Positions 1 to 9,865 are shown, counted from the first letter of the stretch. The stretch is DNA of 64,000 nucleotides from Candidatus Latescibacterota bacterium (GCA_022823465.1 JAJEHX010000050.1:1-64000), one strand, 5' to 3'. The notes: generated from the sequence alone by a model not told the origin. Program-made: numbers and translations.

Positions 1-84
1 TGCTTCAGGACTGCGGCCGGCGCGTACCAGGTCGACCATCTGCTGGCGGAAGGCCGCCGGATAGGGGGCATGGGATCTGGGCAT
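1..84 (-). CDS. IS3-family transposase OrfA, N-terminal fragment running off the window edge
   Basis: Minus-strand ATG at 84..82 preceded by AAAGGAG; translates MPRSHAPYPAAFRQQMVDLVRAGRSPEA, typical of IS3-type OrfA N-termini. Confidence 0.7.
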   Translation of the reverse strand, partial: MPRSHAPYPAAFRQQMVDLVRAGRSPEA

Positions 85-140
85 GTGGCTCTCCTTTCAA
101 ACACAAGAAGTTACATGTCCACTAAACCGGGTCAACTCCA
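1..140 (-). mobile_element. End of an IS3-like insertion sequence inserted in hsdR
   Basis: OrfA start plus terminal sequence TGGAGTTGACCCGGTTTAGTGGACA (minus strand) exactly where HsdR homology stops. Confidence 0.65.
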
Positions 141-2156
141 GGCCTGGATCAGCCCGTGGTGCTTGAGGTTCTTGTCTACGTAGAGCGTGTTGAGATACAT
201 GGCGTCGAAGCCAGTGAGGAGCATGTCGACGACTATGGTGATGTCGATCTTCTCGGCGCCCTTTTTGGGCAGATCGAGGTTGGGGAACTGCTGGTACTTG
301 ATGCGCTGCTGGACGTCCTGGTAGTAGAGGTCGAAGTTACTTAAGTCGTAGTTGGTGCCGTACTGCTCGTTGTAGTCGTCGATGATGGCCTTGAGCGCGG
401 TCTTCTTGGCCTCGGGGTCTTGCTGGTTGTCCTTTTTCTCCTGGGGGAGGTCCTCTTGAATCTGTTGGACGTCCTTGTTGCCCTCCGCCGGCGGCGAGAA
501 GACGGCGGCGACCTTGAGGGGTACGAACTCGGGGTCGTCGGCCTGGCGTTCGGCTTGTAGCTTCTTGAAGACTTTGTGGTACTCGATCGCGTCGTTTATT
601 GAGGCGGTGGCCAGCAGCGCGTTGAAGCGTCGGCTTCCGGTCACGGCATCGTGCTTGTCGAGGATGGCCTGAGCGACCGCTTGCTTGGCGAGAGGCTTCT
701 CGGGCTTGAGGGCAGCGTCCTCCTCTGGCCTGTAGTAGTCGACATTAAAACGGAGCACGTGCTGATCCTCGATCGCATGTGTGATGGTGTAGGCGTGAAG
801 CTCATGCTGGAAGAGGTCACTGGTAGTTCGCAGGGTGGCGACGTCTCCCTCTATTTGCCTAGCGGTCGCGTTCTGCTCGAAGATCGGGGTGCCGGTGAAG
901 CCGAAGAGCTGGGAGTTCGGGAAGAACTCCCTGATGGCCTGATGGTTCTCACCGAACTGAGAGCGGTGGCACTCGTCGAAGATGAATACCATCCGCTTGG
1001 ATCGGAGCTGCTCGAGCTGTTGCTTGAACGGTGACCGCCCCTGTGCGATGTGCTGCTGGTTGTGCTTGCTGTTCTCGTCGAGCGCAAGCCCGAGCTTCTG
1101 AATGGTCGTGACGATGACCTTGTTCGCGTAGTCGTCGGACAGGAGGCGGTCGACGAGCGCGGCCGTGTTGGTGTTTTCCTCGACGCAGTTCTCCTGGAAC
1201 TTATTGAACTCCTCGCGGGTCTGGCGGTCGAGATCCTTGCGGTCGACGACGAAGAGGCATTTGTGGATGTTCTCATTGGTCTTTAGCAGCGTCGAGGCCT
1301 TGAAAGAGGTGAGCGTCTTGCCCGATCCGGTTGTGTGCCAGATGTAGCCGTTGCCGCTGTTCTGGTCGATGCAGTCGACGATGGCCTTGACGGCGTAGAT
1401 CTGATACGGGCGCATCATGAGAAGCTTCTGCTCGCTCGCTAAGAGGACCATGTACTTGCTGATCATGTAAGCAAGTGTGCACTTGGCTAGGAATCGGTCT
1501 GCGAAGTCGTCGAGGTGGGTAATTTTGGTGTTGTCCTCAGCCGCGAACTGGTAGATCGGAAGGTACCGTTCGTCCGCGTCGAAGGAGAAGTGCCGCTTGT
1601 TGTTGTTGGCAAAGTACCACGTGTCCGATTGGTTGCTGACGATAAAAAGCTGGACGAAGCACAGGAGCGTCTTGGTGTATCCGTTACCGGGGTCGTTCTT
1701 GTAGCCGACGATCTGCTCCATCGCCTTTCGCGGGCTGATTCCAAGCGTCTTTAGCTCGATTTGAACGACGGGAATGCCGTTGATCAGGAGCATGACGTCG
1801 TAGCGATGATGGCTGTTGTCCGTATTGATCTGGATCTGATTGACGACCTCGAAGGTGTTCTTGCACCAGTCCTTGATGTTGACGAGGGTGAAATTGAGCG
1901 GCGTCCCGTCGTCGCGCTCGAACGCTTCCCGATTACGGAGCGACTGGGCGGCTACGTAAACGTCTTGTGTGACAATCTTGTCGAGGAGCCGAGCAAACTC
2001 GCCATCAGTGAGTTTGACATGGTTCAGGGCCTCAAACTTTTCCCTGAAGTTTGCTTCGAGCTTGGCTCGATTGGTGATGTCGGGTCGATACTCGTACTTG
2101 AGTTCCTGTAGTTTCGTAACCAGCTTCTCTTCGAGTTGGCTTTCGGGGATGCTCAT
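132..2156 (-). pseudogene. hsdR: Type I restriction enzyme HsdR, truncated after the motor domain
   Basis: Walker A WHTTGSGKT, DECHRSQ, FGFTGTP, DMLLTGFDA motifs; ends abruptly at HHGLIQA-WS* in the IS end. Confidence 0.85.
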
Positions 2157-2346
2157 ATAGTCTTTCCCAATTCATTAATCCGATCTTCATACCGCTTGAG
2201 AACAGCGTATTGGGTTGGCTCCAGGACACAATTTAGCCGACACAAGACGACCATAGGCAACATGATCTGGAACGATACTGAGGAGGTTGATACGGTCTCC
2301 TGAGCCGGTTAACGATGTCCCAGATTATGGCTTTCAGATCCTCGTG
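2153..2346 (-). pseudogene. N-terminal remnant of type I methyltransferase HsdM, frameshifted
   Basis: LKAIIWDIVNRLRRPYQPPQYR then, after a frame change, QIMLPMVVLCRLNCVLEPTQYAVLKRYED; matches the HsdM N-terminal pattern (IWxxADLLRGPYxPxQYRxVxLPMxVLRRLDCVLEPTK); stops overlapping the hsdR ATG. Confidence 0.6.
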
Positions 2347-2643
2347 CGTGTGAGTATTCACGGTGATGTGGCCCTGCGTCGTTGGACCGTCCAACGACAA
2401 AGTGAAGATGGACTCCGACTTATTGTGAGAGCCTTCGGGAAATTCGTGCTGTATAAACGTATGTATATACTTTCAGGGGTGGATATTACACTATCTGGCT
2501 CATTTCCGCAAGATTAAGGATTGATGCTAAGATGGACGGCCTTGGCCGCTGTTGGTACGAAGTGTCCAGGACGTCTAGGTCCTTGAGTTGCTTATTGGAC
2601 GCGTTGGCTTAGGAGGGGGTGCCTTGGCAGGGGCTGAGATTCC

Positions 2644-2678
2644 AGTTCATACCGCTACGTCCTATAGCGGTATGAACT
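2644..2678. repeat. Perfect 14-bp inverted repeat with 7-nt loop
   Basis: AGTTCATACCGCTA-cgtccta-TAGCGGTATGAACT. Confidence 0.8.
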
Positions 2679-3138
2679 ACGAAAGGTGTTTCAAGAAAAC
2701 CGCCTGATTCCCAAGCTGTCCACGAAAACGGAGTAATTTCAGGCCCGGACCCAAGAGATGATCTCCGTCGTATTGGTTCAGGTGGTTCGGGTTGTCAACG
2801 CGACACACCTCGGTCTCTTGCGCAACGTTCGTAATGTGCCGACGGAACTATGTCGAAATCGGAAACGCGCTCTGTGATGCGATTTCAGGGTGGGGTAGTT
2901 TTGTGGTGGGATATCCCAAACCGGGTTTTACCGTCACGGGGGAAAGCACGAGCTTTGGCAGCAAAATCCGGAGGCTGGCCACGGTGGCCAACTGGACAAG
3001 TCAGGTCACGCCAGTTCGGTCAGTTATGGAACCCATCGAGGGGGTTTTTTGATGATGTTCTTAACGACTACGATGTAGATCACTTACTTGGTAAATTCTA
3101 GAATGGCCAGCAGTTTCAATTACAACTCACTTGCTACT

Positions 3139-3756
3139 TCAACTGCCGGTTATGACTTTGGCCTCAAACTCTAATTCGTAACCCGCGTAATTGATAGACC
3201 AGTGGCCGTTTGAATCGGCACTTTTTTCAAATTCGCTACTATGAACCAAAAGGATCTTGTCTTCATTGGAAATCTTCTGCCCAATGGTGGCTGCTGTCTC
3301 GTCGACGATAGGTTTTAAGATGCCACTCATGGTTGGCACGTGTTTGACCACATTATTGATCACTTCCCCGAACGCGTCGCCTAGTTTATCCAGCCAACCT
3401 TCTCGATCGACGTCGAAAACAGTTACACGTAGCTCGTACATTTCCGCGGCTTTAAACCGGAACAGTTTTCCCCACGCTCCAGCCTTCGCGAAGTCAACTT
3501 CTGGTTCATATCCGCCCTGTCCGTTTTCTTTACGGACTAGATGCCTGTCGGGCTTGGATTTCTTTTCCCTATTTTCTTTCTCCGAGCACTCCCAGTATAG
3601 ATTAAAGCCCGGCAGGACCACAGTGTGGATCCCATATTCGCCCTCATGGTCCTTATGGCGCAGAGCCACTTGTAGCCGGAAGTTGGCTTTGTCATCATCA
3701 AGATCATCTGGAAATTTGAATTTGGTAATCTCGACAGAATATGCGCGGTTACTCAT
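3139..3756 (-). CDS. Hypothetical protein, possible C2-like beta-sandwich with a helical insert
   Basis: ORF with internal start MSNRAY preceded by AAGGGAG; no family recognised with confidence. Confidence 0.6.
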   Translation of the reverse strand: MSNRAYSVEITKFKFPDDLDDDKANFRLQVALRHKDHEGEYGIHTVVLPGFNLYWECSEKENREKKSKPDRHLVRKENGQGGYEPEVDFAKAGAWGKLFRFKAAEMYELRVTVFDVDREGWLDKLGDAFGEVINNVVKHVPTMSGILKPIVDETAATIGQKISNEDKILLVHSSEFEKSADSNGHWSINYAGYELEFEAKVITGS

Positions 3757-4238
3757 TGCAATCTCCCTTTCTACTTCGCATAATGATTGATATGGAATCA
3801 TTAGTACTACTTGATCGACTCTACCTCCAAATATCCCCCTGATAGTCATCTTCCGCCGTCAATGTTTCGCGTCGACTGAATTCCAATGCCTCCGTGAGCA
3901 TTTCGATCAGGCTCTGGATTAATATCTCGTGCGTTCGTTCTTGGCAGTTGAGGCCAAGCCCTTCCTCAATCCATCCACCCCACACCGCTGTGTTACATCA
4001 ATGCCGTGTATTCCATAGTCCAGCTTTTTTTGACGGTGATTAAGGTCTAAGAACAACCAGCATCCAGAAACCGCTGTTCTATGAAGTTGCCGTTGATCCA
4101 GAGAGTTCAAAGCGTTGAATTGAAACGAAGGCACAGGTACCGGAGAAAGGCTCTGTCTAGTATGATAAAGTGGTCTTTTCGAATCCAATGGGTTGGATCC
4201 AAATACCTGAAGACCCTGAGTACCTGTAACTACAGTTT

Positions 4239-4259
4239 GATGTAGACGGGGGGAATCGA
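4239..4259 (+). repeat. Degenerate direct repeat of the ssrA 3' end (putative att scar)
   Basis: GATGTAGACGGGGGGAATCGA vs GATGGAGGTGGGGGGAATCGA at 5414-5434 (18/21); further AGTGCCT match downstream of both. Confidence 0.45.
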
Positions 4260-4330
4260 TAAACGAACTGAAGTGCCTTATTTACAGCAATTAACAATTA
4301 CTTATACTGATTATATCCACACATTGGAAA

Positions 4331-4609
4331 TCACTTGAAATAGTTTAATAGACCAACTACAACAGCCCCTGCTGCCCCAAGCATTGAAAGCCCGGCTGCC
4401 CCGGCACCAACCAATACCCATATCTTAATGTTGGCGACATCTTCTTTTGTTGCAGTATTTTGAAGTTTTTCTTCAATTCGGCCTAGTTTTACCCGAATGT
4501 TATCTGCACCGTAGTACAGATCATCTTGAACCTGTCTAATGAAACTCTGGATTTCAGCTTGGGAAATCTCGGGTTCTTCAGGTGCTCTTCTCGACTTTGG
4601 ACTGTTCAT
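4331..4609 (-). CDS. Hypothetical small protein with predicted C-terminal transmembrane segment
   Basis: MNSPKSRRAPEEPEIS...IKIWVLVGAGAAGLSMLGAAGAVVVGLLNYFK; start overlaps the upstream ORF. Confidence 0.55.
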   Translation of the reverse strand: MNSPKSRRAPEEPEISQAEIQSFIRQVQDDLYYGADNIRVKLGRIEEKLQNTATKEDVANIKIWVLVGAGAAGLSMLGAAGAVVVGLLNYFK

Positions 4610-4868
4610 TATCCATCCAATCCCATAGTTCACCAGGGCCGTATCCATATACCCGATCTGCTTCAACGATCATCCCTGACACAGGATGTTTGTTAACTTC
4701 CGGATCCATGTCAATCAGTTTACCAAGTTCGGACATTTTGCCGTCGAAGAAGACGAAATAGACCGGTGATTCTTCCTTAATTGGGAACGGTAACTCGGTT
4801 ATCTTCTCATGGATCTCTTTGAATTCTTCCTCTGAGTTACTGTCAAACACAACAACAGCATACAACAT
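4578..4868 (-). CDS. Hypothetical 96-aa protein
   Basis: MLYAVVVFDSNSEEEFKEIHEK...; overlaps the following ORF by ~32 nt. Confidence 0.55.
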   Translation of the reverse strand: MLYAVVVFDSNSEEEFKEIHEKITELPFPIKEESPVYFVFFDGKMSELGKLIDMDPEVNKHPVSGMIVEADRVYGYGPGELWDWMDNEQSKVEKST

Positions 4869-5025
4869 TTTAAAGACTCCGGTTCATACAAACATCATCA
4901 TCAATTAACTGGCTTTAACTGTCTATTTGAAGATATAGGGCAGACTTGCGTTAACTGTCAATACCTCTTTCTTCGTATTGGAAGGAGATTTCAAGTCGGT
5001 ATTCGCTGACTTGAAAATTACAGGG

Positions 5026-5349
5026 CTATCGATTCGGACGAGTCGCTTCATGGACAAGCGTCTTTGTCCGCTCTATCGATTGCAAGAAGTAAGGATTCTT
5101 GACGGCGGAGCCGACAACCAGGTCCACGGGCCTTCCAAACAGTTGCTGCAGGTCTTCTAACAGTCCGAAGTAGGTGTCCGCGTAAGCCTTGTATGCTTTT
5201 GGCTGGAACTCTACGAGGAAGTCTAGATCACCAGCGTCATGTAGTTTGGATGAAGTTACGGCCGACCCAAACAGCTCAAGACGCTGCACGCCGTAATTCA
5301 GACAAAGGCTTCTAACTGAGTCAGCCTGGTTTTGTATGACTGGAATCAT
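5026..5349 (-). CDS. MNT-type nucleotidyltransferase (MntA-like antitoxin family)
   Basis: GSAVTSSKLHDAGDLDFLVEF nucleotidyltransferase motif, ~107 aa. Confidence 0.8.
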   Translation of the reverse strand: MIPVIQNQADSVRSLCLNYGVQRLELFGSAVTSSKLHDAGDLDFLVEFQPKAYKAYADTYFGLLEDLQQLFGRPVDLVVGSAVKNPYFLQSIERTKTLVHEATRPNR

Positions 5350-5415
5350 CTCAGATTCTTTGTATTGATACGGAGACCGTTCGGCCTCTTGTAAGAGTTG
5401 TTGGTGTTGAATTGA

Positions 5416-5777
5416 TGGAGGTGGGGGGAATCGAACCCCCGTCCGAAAGTGCCTAAGCAGAAACGTCTACATGCGTAGCCTGTTGTTTAATCTCGTTCCG
5501 GAGAACTCCAGCAGGCAGGATTTAACCGGAACCAGCCTCAGTTGAGTCTCGCCTGGCGCCCTGAGGCGCGACACCCGGCCAGCCTGCTTTATCGACGCCT
5601 TTGAACATCCCGCAGGCGGGGTTGATCAAAGACGGGCTGCTCTAACTAATGTCAGGCAGCCATTGCATACGAAGGTTCGTCTGCAGATAAATTTGTTCCC
5701 AATGGTTTAACGAGGTTTTTGGGGACCTCGGCACGCAGTTCCTACCGCAACCACTCCCGTCGAATCCTTTCACCCCC
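5416..5777 (-). ncRNA. ssrA: tmRNA; predicted tag ADEPSYAMAA*
   Basis: 5' GGGGGTGAAAGGATTCGACGGGAG and 3' GGGGGTTCGATTCCCCCCACCTCCA tRNA-like ends; tag ORF at 5684-5652 (minus). Confidence 0.93.
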
Positions 5778-5870
5778 ATGTCAAAGAAGGTAGGCCTTTC
5801 GGACGCTCCTGTCAAATCCACCCATGCGCACTCATGCGCGGAGGCAGGGCTTCATCACAGGAACGTCCAG

Positions 5871-5943
<73 letters not shown>

Positions 5944-5949
5944 ATTCCA

Positions 5950-6022
5950 TGAGCGCGGAAGGAATCGAACCTTCGACCCACAGATTAAAAGTCTGTTGCT
6001 CTGCCAACTGAGCTACGCGCCC
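5950..6022 (-). tRNA. tRNA-Lys(TTT)
   Basis: GGGCGCG...CTTTTAA anticodon loop...CGCGCTC cloverleaf. Confidence 0.93.
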
Positions 6023-6193
6023 TCGCAGGCGAAGCAAGATAAGTGATTTCACCCCGAACGTCAACCTAATTCCAGTTTGGCCGAGGGTCGCATCAGGCCC
6101 TGGCCAACCCTGATTTCAGCGCCTGTTTCGCTCAGCGCCAAACCTCGTTAGATGCGACTGTCGCCTGCAACGGCAGCCGTGCCTCGGGCCTAC

Positions 6194-7483
6194 CTACAGA
6201 AATATGGTCGCGTCGCGGTGCGAACCCACTGAAACGAGGTTCACCTTCGATTTCACCAGTTCGGCGATACGCTCGATGTACGATTTCGCTTCCTTCGGAA
6301 GACCGTCCCACGTCCGGATGTGCCCGGTAGGCTGGTTCCAGCCCTCCATTTCTTCGTAGACGGGCTCGCACTGTGCGAGGACATTCGCATCGTTGGGCAG
6401 GTGGCGGACCACGTCGCCGTTCAGTTTGTAACCCACGCACAGCCGTAGCGTCTGGAGACTGTCCAGCGTGTCGAGGCGGGCAAGCGCCAGGCTGTCGATG
6501 CCGTTCACCATGACGGCGTAGCGAACGACCATGGCGTCGAACCAGCCGCAGCGACGCGGACGGCCCGTCGTCGCGCCGTATTCGCCCGCCATGCGCCGGA
6601 ACTCGTCGCCCCACCGGGAGGGAAACTCCGTGGGGAAGGGTCCGTTCCCTACCCGAGTGGTGTACGCCTTGGCTACGCCAATGACTTCGTCGATGCGCGT
6701 CGGGCCCACGCCGGCGCCCATGCAGGCGGCGCCCGTGGTCGTGTTGGAGGACGTGACGTAGGGATAGGTGCCGTGGTCCACGTCCAGCAGCGTGCCCTGG
6801 CTGCCTTCGAAGAGGATCTCTTTGCCGGCGTCGATCGCCTCGTTGAGGTATTCCGACGTATTCGTCACGAACGGACCGATCTGCTCGGCGAAGGCCAGGT
6901 ATTCCTCGATGATCCGGTCCGCGTCGAGCGCTTCCGTCTGGTAGACGGCGTCGAGGAGCTGGTTGGCGTCCTCGATGTTTCGCTGCAGCTTCTCTCTCAA
7001 CACGCCGTGGTCGTGCAGGTCGACGATGCGTATGCCCTTGCGGGCGGCTTTGTCCGCGTAGGCGGGACCGATCCCCCTGCCCGTCGTGCCGATGCGCTCT
7101 TCCTCCTGCCTCCGCTCCTCCCCGACCCGGTCGATCAGCTTGTGGTACGGCATGATGAGATGGGCGTTGTGGCTGATGAACAGGCGTCCTGCCACGTCGA
7201 TGCCGTGCGATCCGAGCATCTCTATCTCTTCCATCAACGCTTCGGGGTCGATCACCGTGCCGTTGCCGATGACGCAGGTCTTCTCCGGCCGGATGATGCC
7301 GACGGGAATGAGATGCAGGATGTACTCCTGGTCTCCCACCTGGACGGTGTGCCCGGCATTGGCCCCGCCCTGGAACCGCACGACGACGTCGGCCCGCTCA
7401 CTCAGGAAATCGACGATCTTGCCCTTGCCTTCGTCGCCCCAGGCTGCGCCTACGAGAATGCGAACGGCCATTGGTTTCTTCAT
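6194..7483 (-). CDS. purA: Adenylosuccinate synthetase
   Basis: VGAAWGDEGKGKIVDFLSERADVVVRFQGGANAGHTV; start at MKKPMAVRIL. Confidence 0.95.
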   Translation of the reverse strand: MKKPMAVRILVGAAWGDEGKGKIVDFLSERADVVVRFQGGANAGHTVQVGDQEYILHLIPVGIIRPEKTCVIGNGTVIDPEALMEEIEMLGSHGIDVAGRLFISHNAHLIMPYHKLIDRVGEERRQEEERIGTTGRGIGPAYADKAARKGIRIVDLHDHGVLREKLQRNIEDANQLLDAVYQTEALDADRIIEEYLAFAEQIGPFVTNTSEYLNEAIDAGKEILFEGSQGTLLDVDHGTYPYVTSSNTTTGAACMGAGVGPTRIDEVIGVAKAYTTRVGNGPFPTEFPSRWGDEFRRMAGEYGATTGRPRRCGWFDAMVVRYAVMVNGIDSLALARLDTLDSLQTLRLCVGYKLNGDVVRHLPNDANVLAQCEPVYEEMEGWNQPTGHIRTWDGLPKEAKSYIERIAELVKSKVNLVSVGSHRDATIFL

Positions 7484-7504
7484 GCTCCTTACGCGATGCC
7501 CGGA

Positions 7505-7620
7505 CGGCCGATGCCGCGTGTACGGCAAAGATACCGCGCTTCACGGCCGATGCCGCGCGTTACGGCCGATGCTGCGTTTCACGGCAGAGATGCCGCGGCG
7601 TTACGGCAGACCGGCATCCG
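7505..7620. repeat. Degenerate tandem repeat, ~18-22 bp unit, about six copies
   Basis: Units begin CGGC(C/A)GATGCCGCG...TA/CA at 7505, 7523, 7544, 7563, 7582, 7604. Confidence 0.75.
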
Positions 7621-7855
7621 GGTCCATAAACAACAAAAGGGCGAGTCATAAGACCCGCCCTCGAGACCATAGATCTTACGGTGTAATGAAAATAGCACGA
7701 ACCAGGGGTGTCAAGAGAAAAGGCGGCCGTTGACTTTACTTTCGTTGCGCTAATTATGTGTATAACATCTTTCCATACCGGGATAACGAAAACTGCACCA
7801 GGTAAACGAAAATGGCGATGTCCCATGGCGCGGCGCCGGTGCTGCGGTCCAGGGA

Positions 7856-9865
7856 GTGACGGGCGGCATGAATCCATCCACGGCAAACCAGCGAAGTGCG
7901 AAGTTGCATCCCGGCGGCGGGGCGCAGGGAATACCCGTCTTCCATCCCGTCTCGGCAGGCCTGACCGTCCGTGCGGTCGCCCTCGGCATGGTGCTGTCCG
8001 TGCTTGTTACGCTGTGGACGATCCACTCCGCCTACGTGATCCACGCTTCCTTCATTACCATCTCCCACCTGCCCATCGCCGCCCTTTGCCCCCTGGTCCT
8101 GGTCGTGCTGGTGCTCAACCCGGCCCTGAAGGTCGTCGTTCCCGGCCGATCGCTGTCGCGGCCGGAGATCCTCGTCATCTTCTTCATGGTGTTTACCGCT
8201 TCCGCAATCCCGGGCTGGGCTTTCAGCACCTACGCCCTCTCCGTGATCAGCGGTCCCCACTATTTCGCGTCGGCCGAGAACCGCTGGGCGGAACTGTTCT
8301 TCGACTACCTGCCGGCCTGGCTCGTAGTCTCCGACCGGGGCGGCGCCGTCACCTGGTTCTTCGAAAGCCTTCCCCGTGGCCAGGCCGTTCCGTGGCGGTA
8401 CTGGGTGATTCCCCTCTTCTGGTGGGGCACCTTTTATACGGCCATATTCTTCGTAGGCGCGTCCCTCATGGTCATCCTCCGGAAACAGTGGATCGAACAC
8501 GAGCGGTTGACCTTTCCCCTGGCCCAGGTTCCCCTGATGCTCATCGAAGGCAGCGAAGAACGGACGATCATGCCCCGGATCGCCCGTACGCGATCGTTCT
8601 GGGTCGGGTTCGGCTCCACCCTGGCTGTCATGGCCTGGAACGCGGGCGGCTACTTCACAGCGTGGCCCGCCATCCCGTTGGGGAACCCGGCGACCGTAAA
8701 CCTCTCTCTGGGCGAAGCGTGGCCGCCGGTCATGATCCGCTTCAACTACCTGTTGATGGGCATCGCCTATTTCACGCGGACGGATATTCTCTTCAGCGTC
8801 TGGTTCTTCTACCTGGTGCAGCTGATCGAACAGGGCGTCATGGGCCGGCTGGGCGTGTCGAACGCCCGGGGCGTGGTGGATCTGCAGCATTTCGCGGGTT
8901 TCCTGGTCTTCGTGCTGTTCACGGTCTGGATGGCCCGGCGGCATCTGCGCAGGGTGTGGCAAAAGTGCCTGGGCGGTGCGAAGGACCTGGACGATTCACG
9001 GGAGTTCTTTTCATACCGAACCGCGGCGATCGGCCTGGTCGTCGGCGTCGTCTTCATGGTGGGGTGGCTGCAGGCTTCCGGCATGTCGTTGTGGCTCACC
9101 TGCCTGTTCCTCGGCTTCCTCATCGTGGTTTACCTGGGCGTGACGCGGATTGTCGCGGAAACCGGGCTCGCCGGGCTGGACCTTCCCCACAACGACGTAA
9201 ATACGGCGACCGTCCGTCTACTGGGAACGGAGGGCCTTGCGTCCCGGGACCTGACGGTGCTTTCGCTGGCGAATGCGTACGGGCGCAACTGGCGAACCCT
9301 GGGCATGTGTTCCATGGCCCACGCGGCCAAGGTGGGCGACCGAATGGGCGGGGTGGGCAAGGGCGTGTACCTCGCGATCGCGTCGGCCCTGGCGCTTACG
9401 TTCCTGACATCTGTGGTGTATACACTCCACCTCGCTTACCGGGGCGGCGCGTTCGAGTTCACCGAACCCGCCTTCGTGGCCGGCGCCCGGGGGGTATGGG
9501 ACGGGTTGGAGATGTGGATCCGCAACGCGCAGGTCCTCTCGCCCATTGAGCGGGCTTCCTTCGGTGCCGGTGCCGTGACGGCTTTCCTGCTGGCCGTAGC
9601 GCACCACCGGTGCCCCTGGTGGCCCCTGCACCCGGTGGGATTCGCCGTCGCCATGATCGGCGGCGTACGCAAGAGCGTCGTCGCAATTCTGCTGGTCTGG
9701 TTCGTGAAGGTAATCATATTGAGGGTGGGCGGCGAGTCCCTCTACCGGCGTGGCCAACCCTTCGTCATCGGCGTGATTGCGGCCTACGCGGTGGGTGTTC
9801 TACTGTCCTATTTCGTGGATGTAATCTGGTTTCCGGGGAACGGCCATGCGATACACGGCTGGTGA
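7856..9865 (+). CDS. Polytopic membrane protein (DUF6785/OPT-like hypothetical)
   Basis: Many hydrophobic helices, PEILVIFFMVFTASAIPGWAF, ERLTFPLAQVPLMLI; start may be 7868. Confidence 0.7.
   Translation: MTGGMNPSTANQRSAKLHPGGGAQGIPVFHPVSAGLTVRAVALGMVLSVLVTLWTIHSAYVIHASFITISHLPIAALCPLVLVVLVLNPALKVVVPGRSLSRPEILVIFFMVFTASAIPGWAFSTYALSVISGPHYFASAENRWAELFFDYLPAWLVVSDRGGAVTWFFESLPRGQAVPWRYWVIPLFWWGTFYTAIFFVGASLMVILRKQWIEHERLTFPLAQVPLMLIEGSEERTIMPRIARTRSFWVGFGSTLAVMAWNAGGYFTAWPAIPLGNPATVNLSLGEAWPPVMIRFNYLLMGIAYFTRTDILFSVWFFYLVQLIEQGVMGRLGVSNARGVVDLQHFAGFLVFVLFTVWMARRHLRRVWQKCLGGAKDLDDSREFFSYRTAAIGLVVGVVFMVGWLQASGMSLWLTCLFLGFLIVVYLGVTRIVAETGLAGLDLPHNDVNTATVRLLGTEGLASRDLTVLSLANAYGRNWRTLGMCSMAHAAKVGDRMGGVGKGVYLAIASALALTFLTSVVYTLHLAYRGGAFEFTEPAFVAGARGVWDGLEMWIRNAQVLSPIERASFGAGAVTAFLLAVAHHRCPWWPLHPVGFAVAMIGGVRKSVVAILLVWFVKVIILRVGGESLYRRGQPFVIGVIAAYAVGVLLSYFVDVIWFPGNGHAIHGW

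Noticed and set aside
3919-4188. 89-aa minus-strand ORF in the island
   Set aside because: No convincing RBS or family resemblance; possibly decayed DNA.
7505-7620. Possible CRISPR array upstream of purA
   Set aside because: Short degenerate tandem units without unique spacers.
7754-8962. 402-aa minus-strand ORF opposite the membrane protein
   Set aside because: Antisense of a clear polytopic membrane protein; composition typical of spurious high-GC ORFs.
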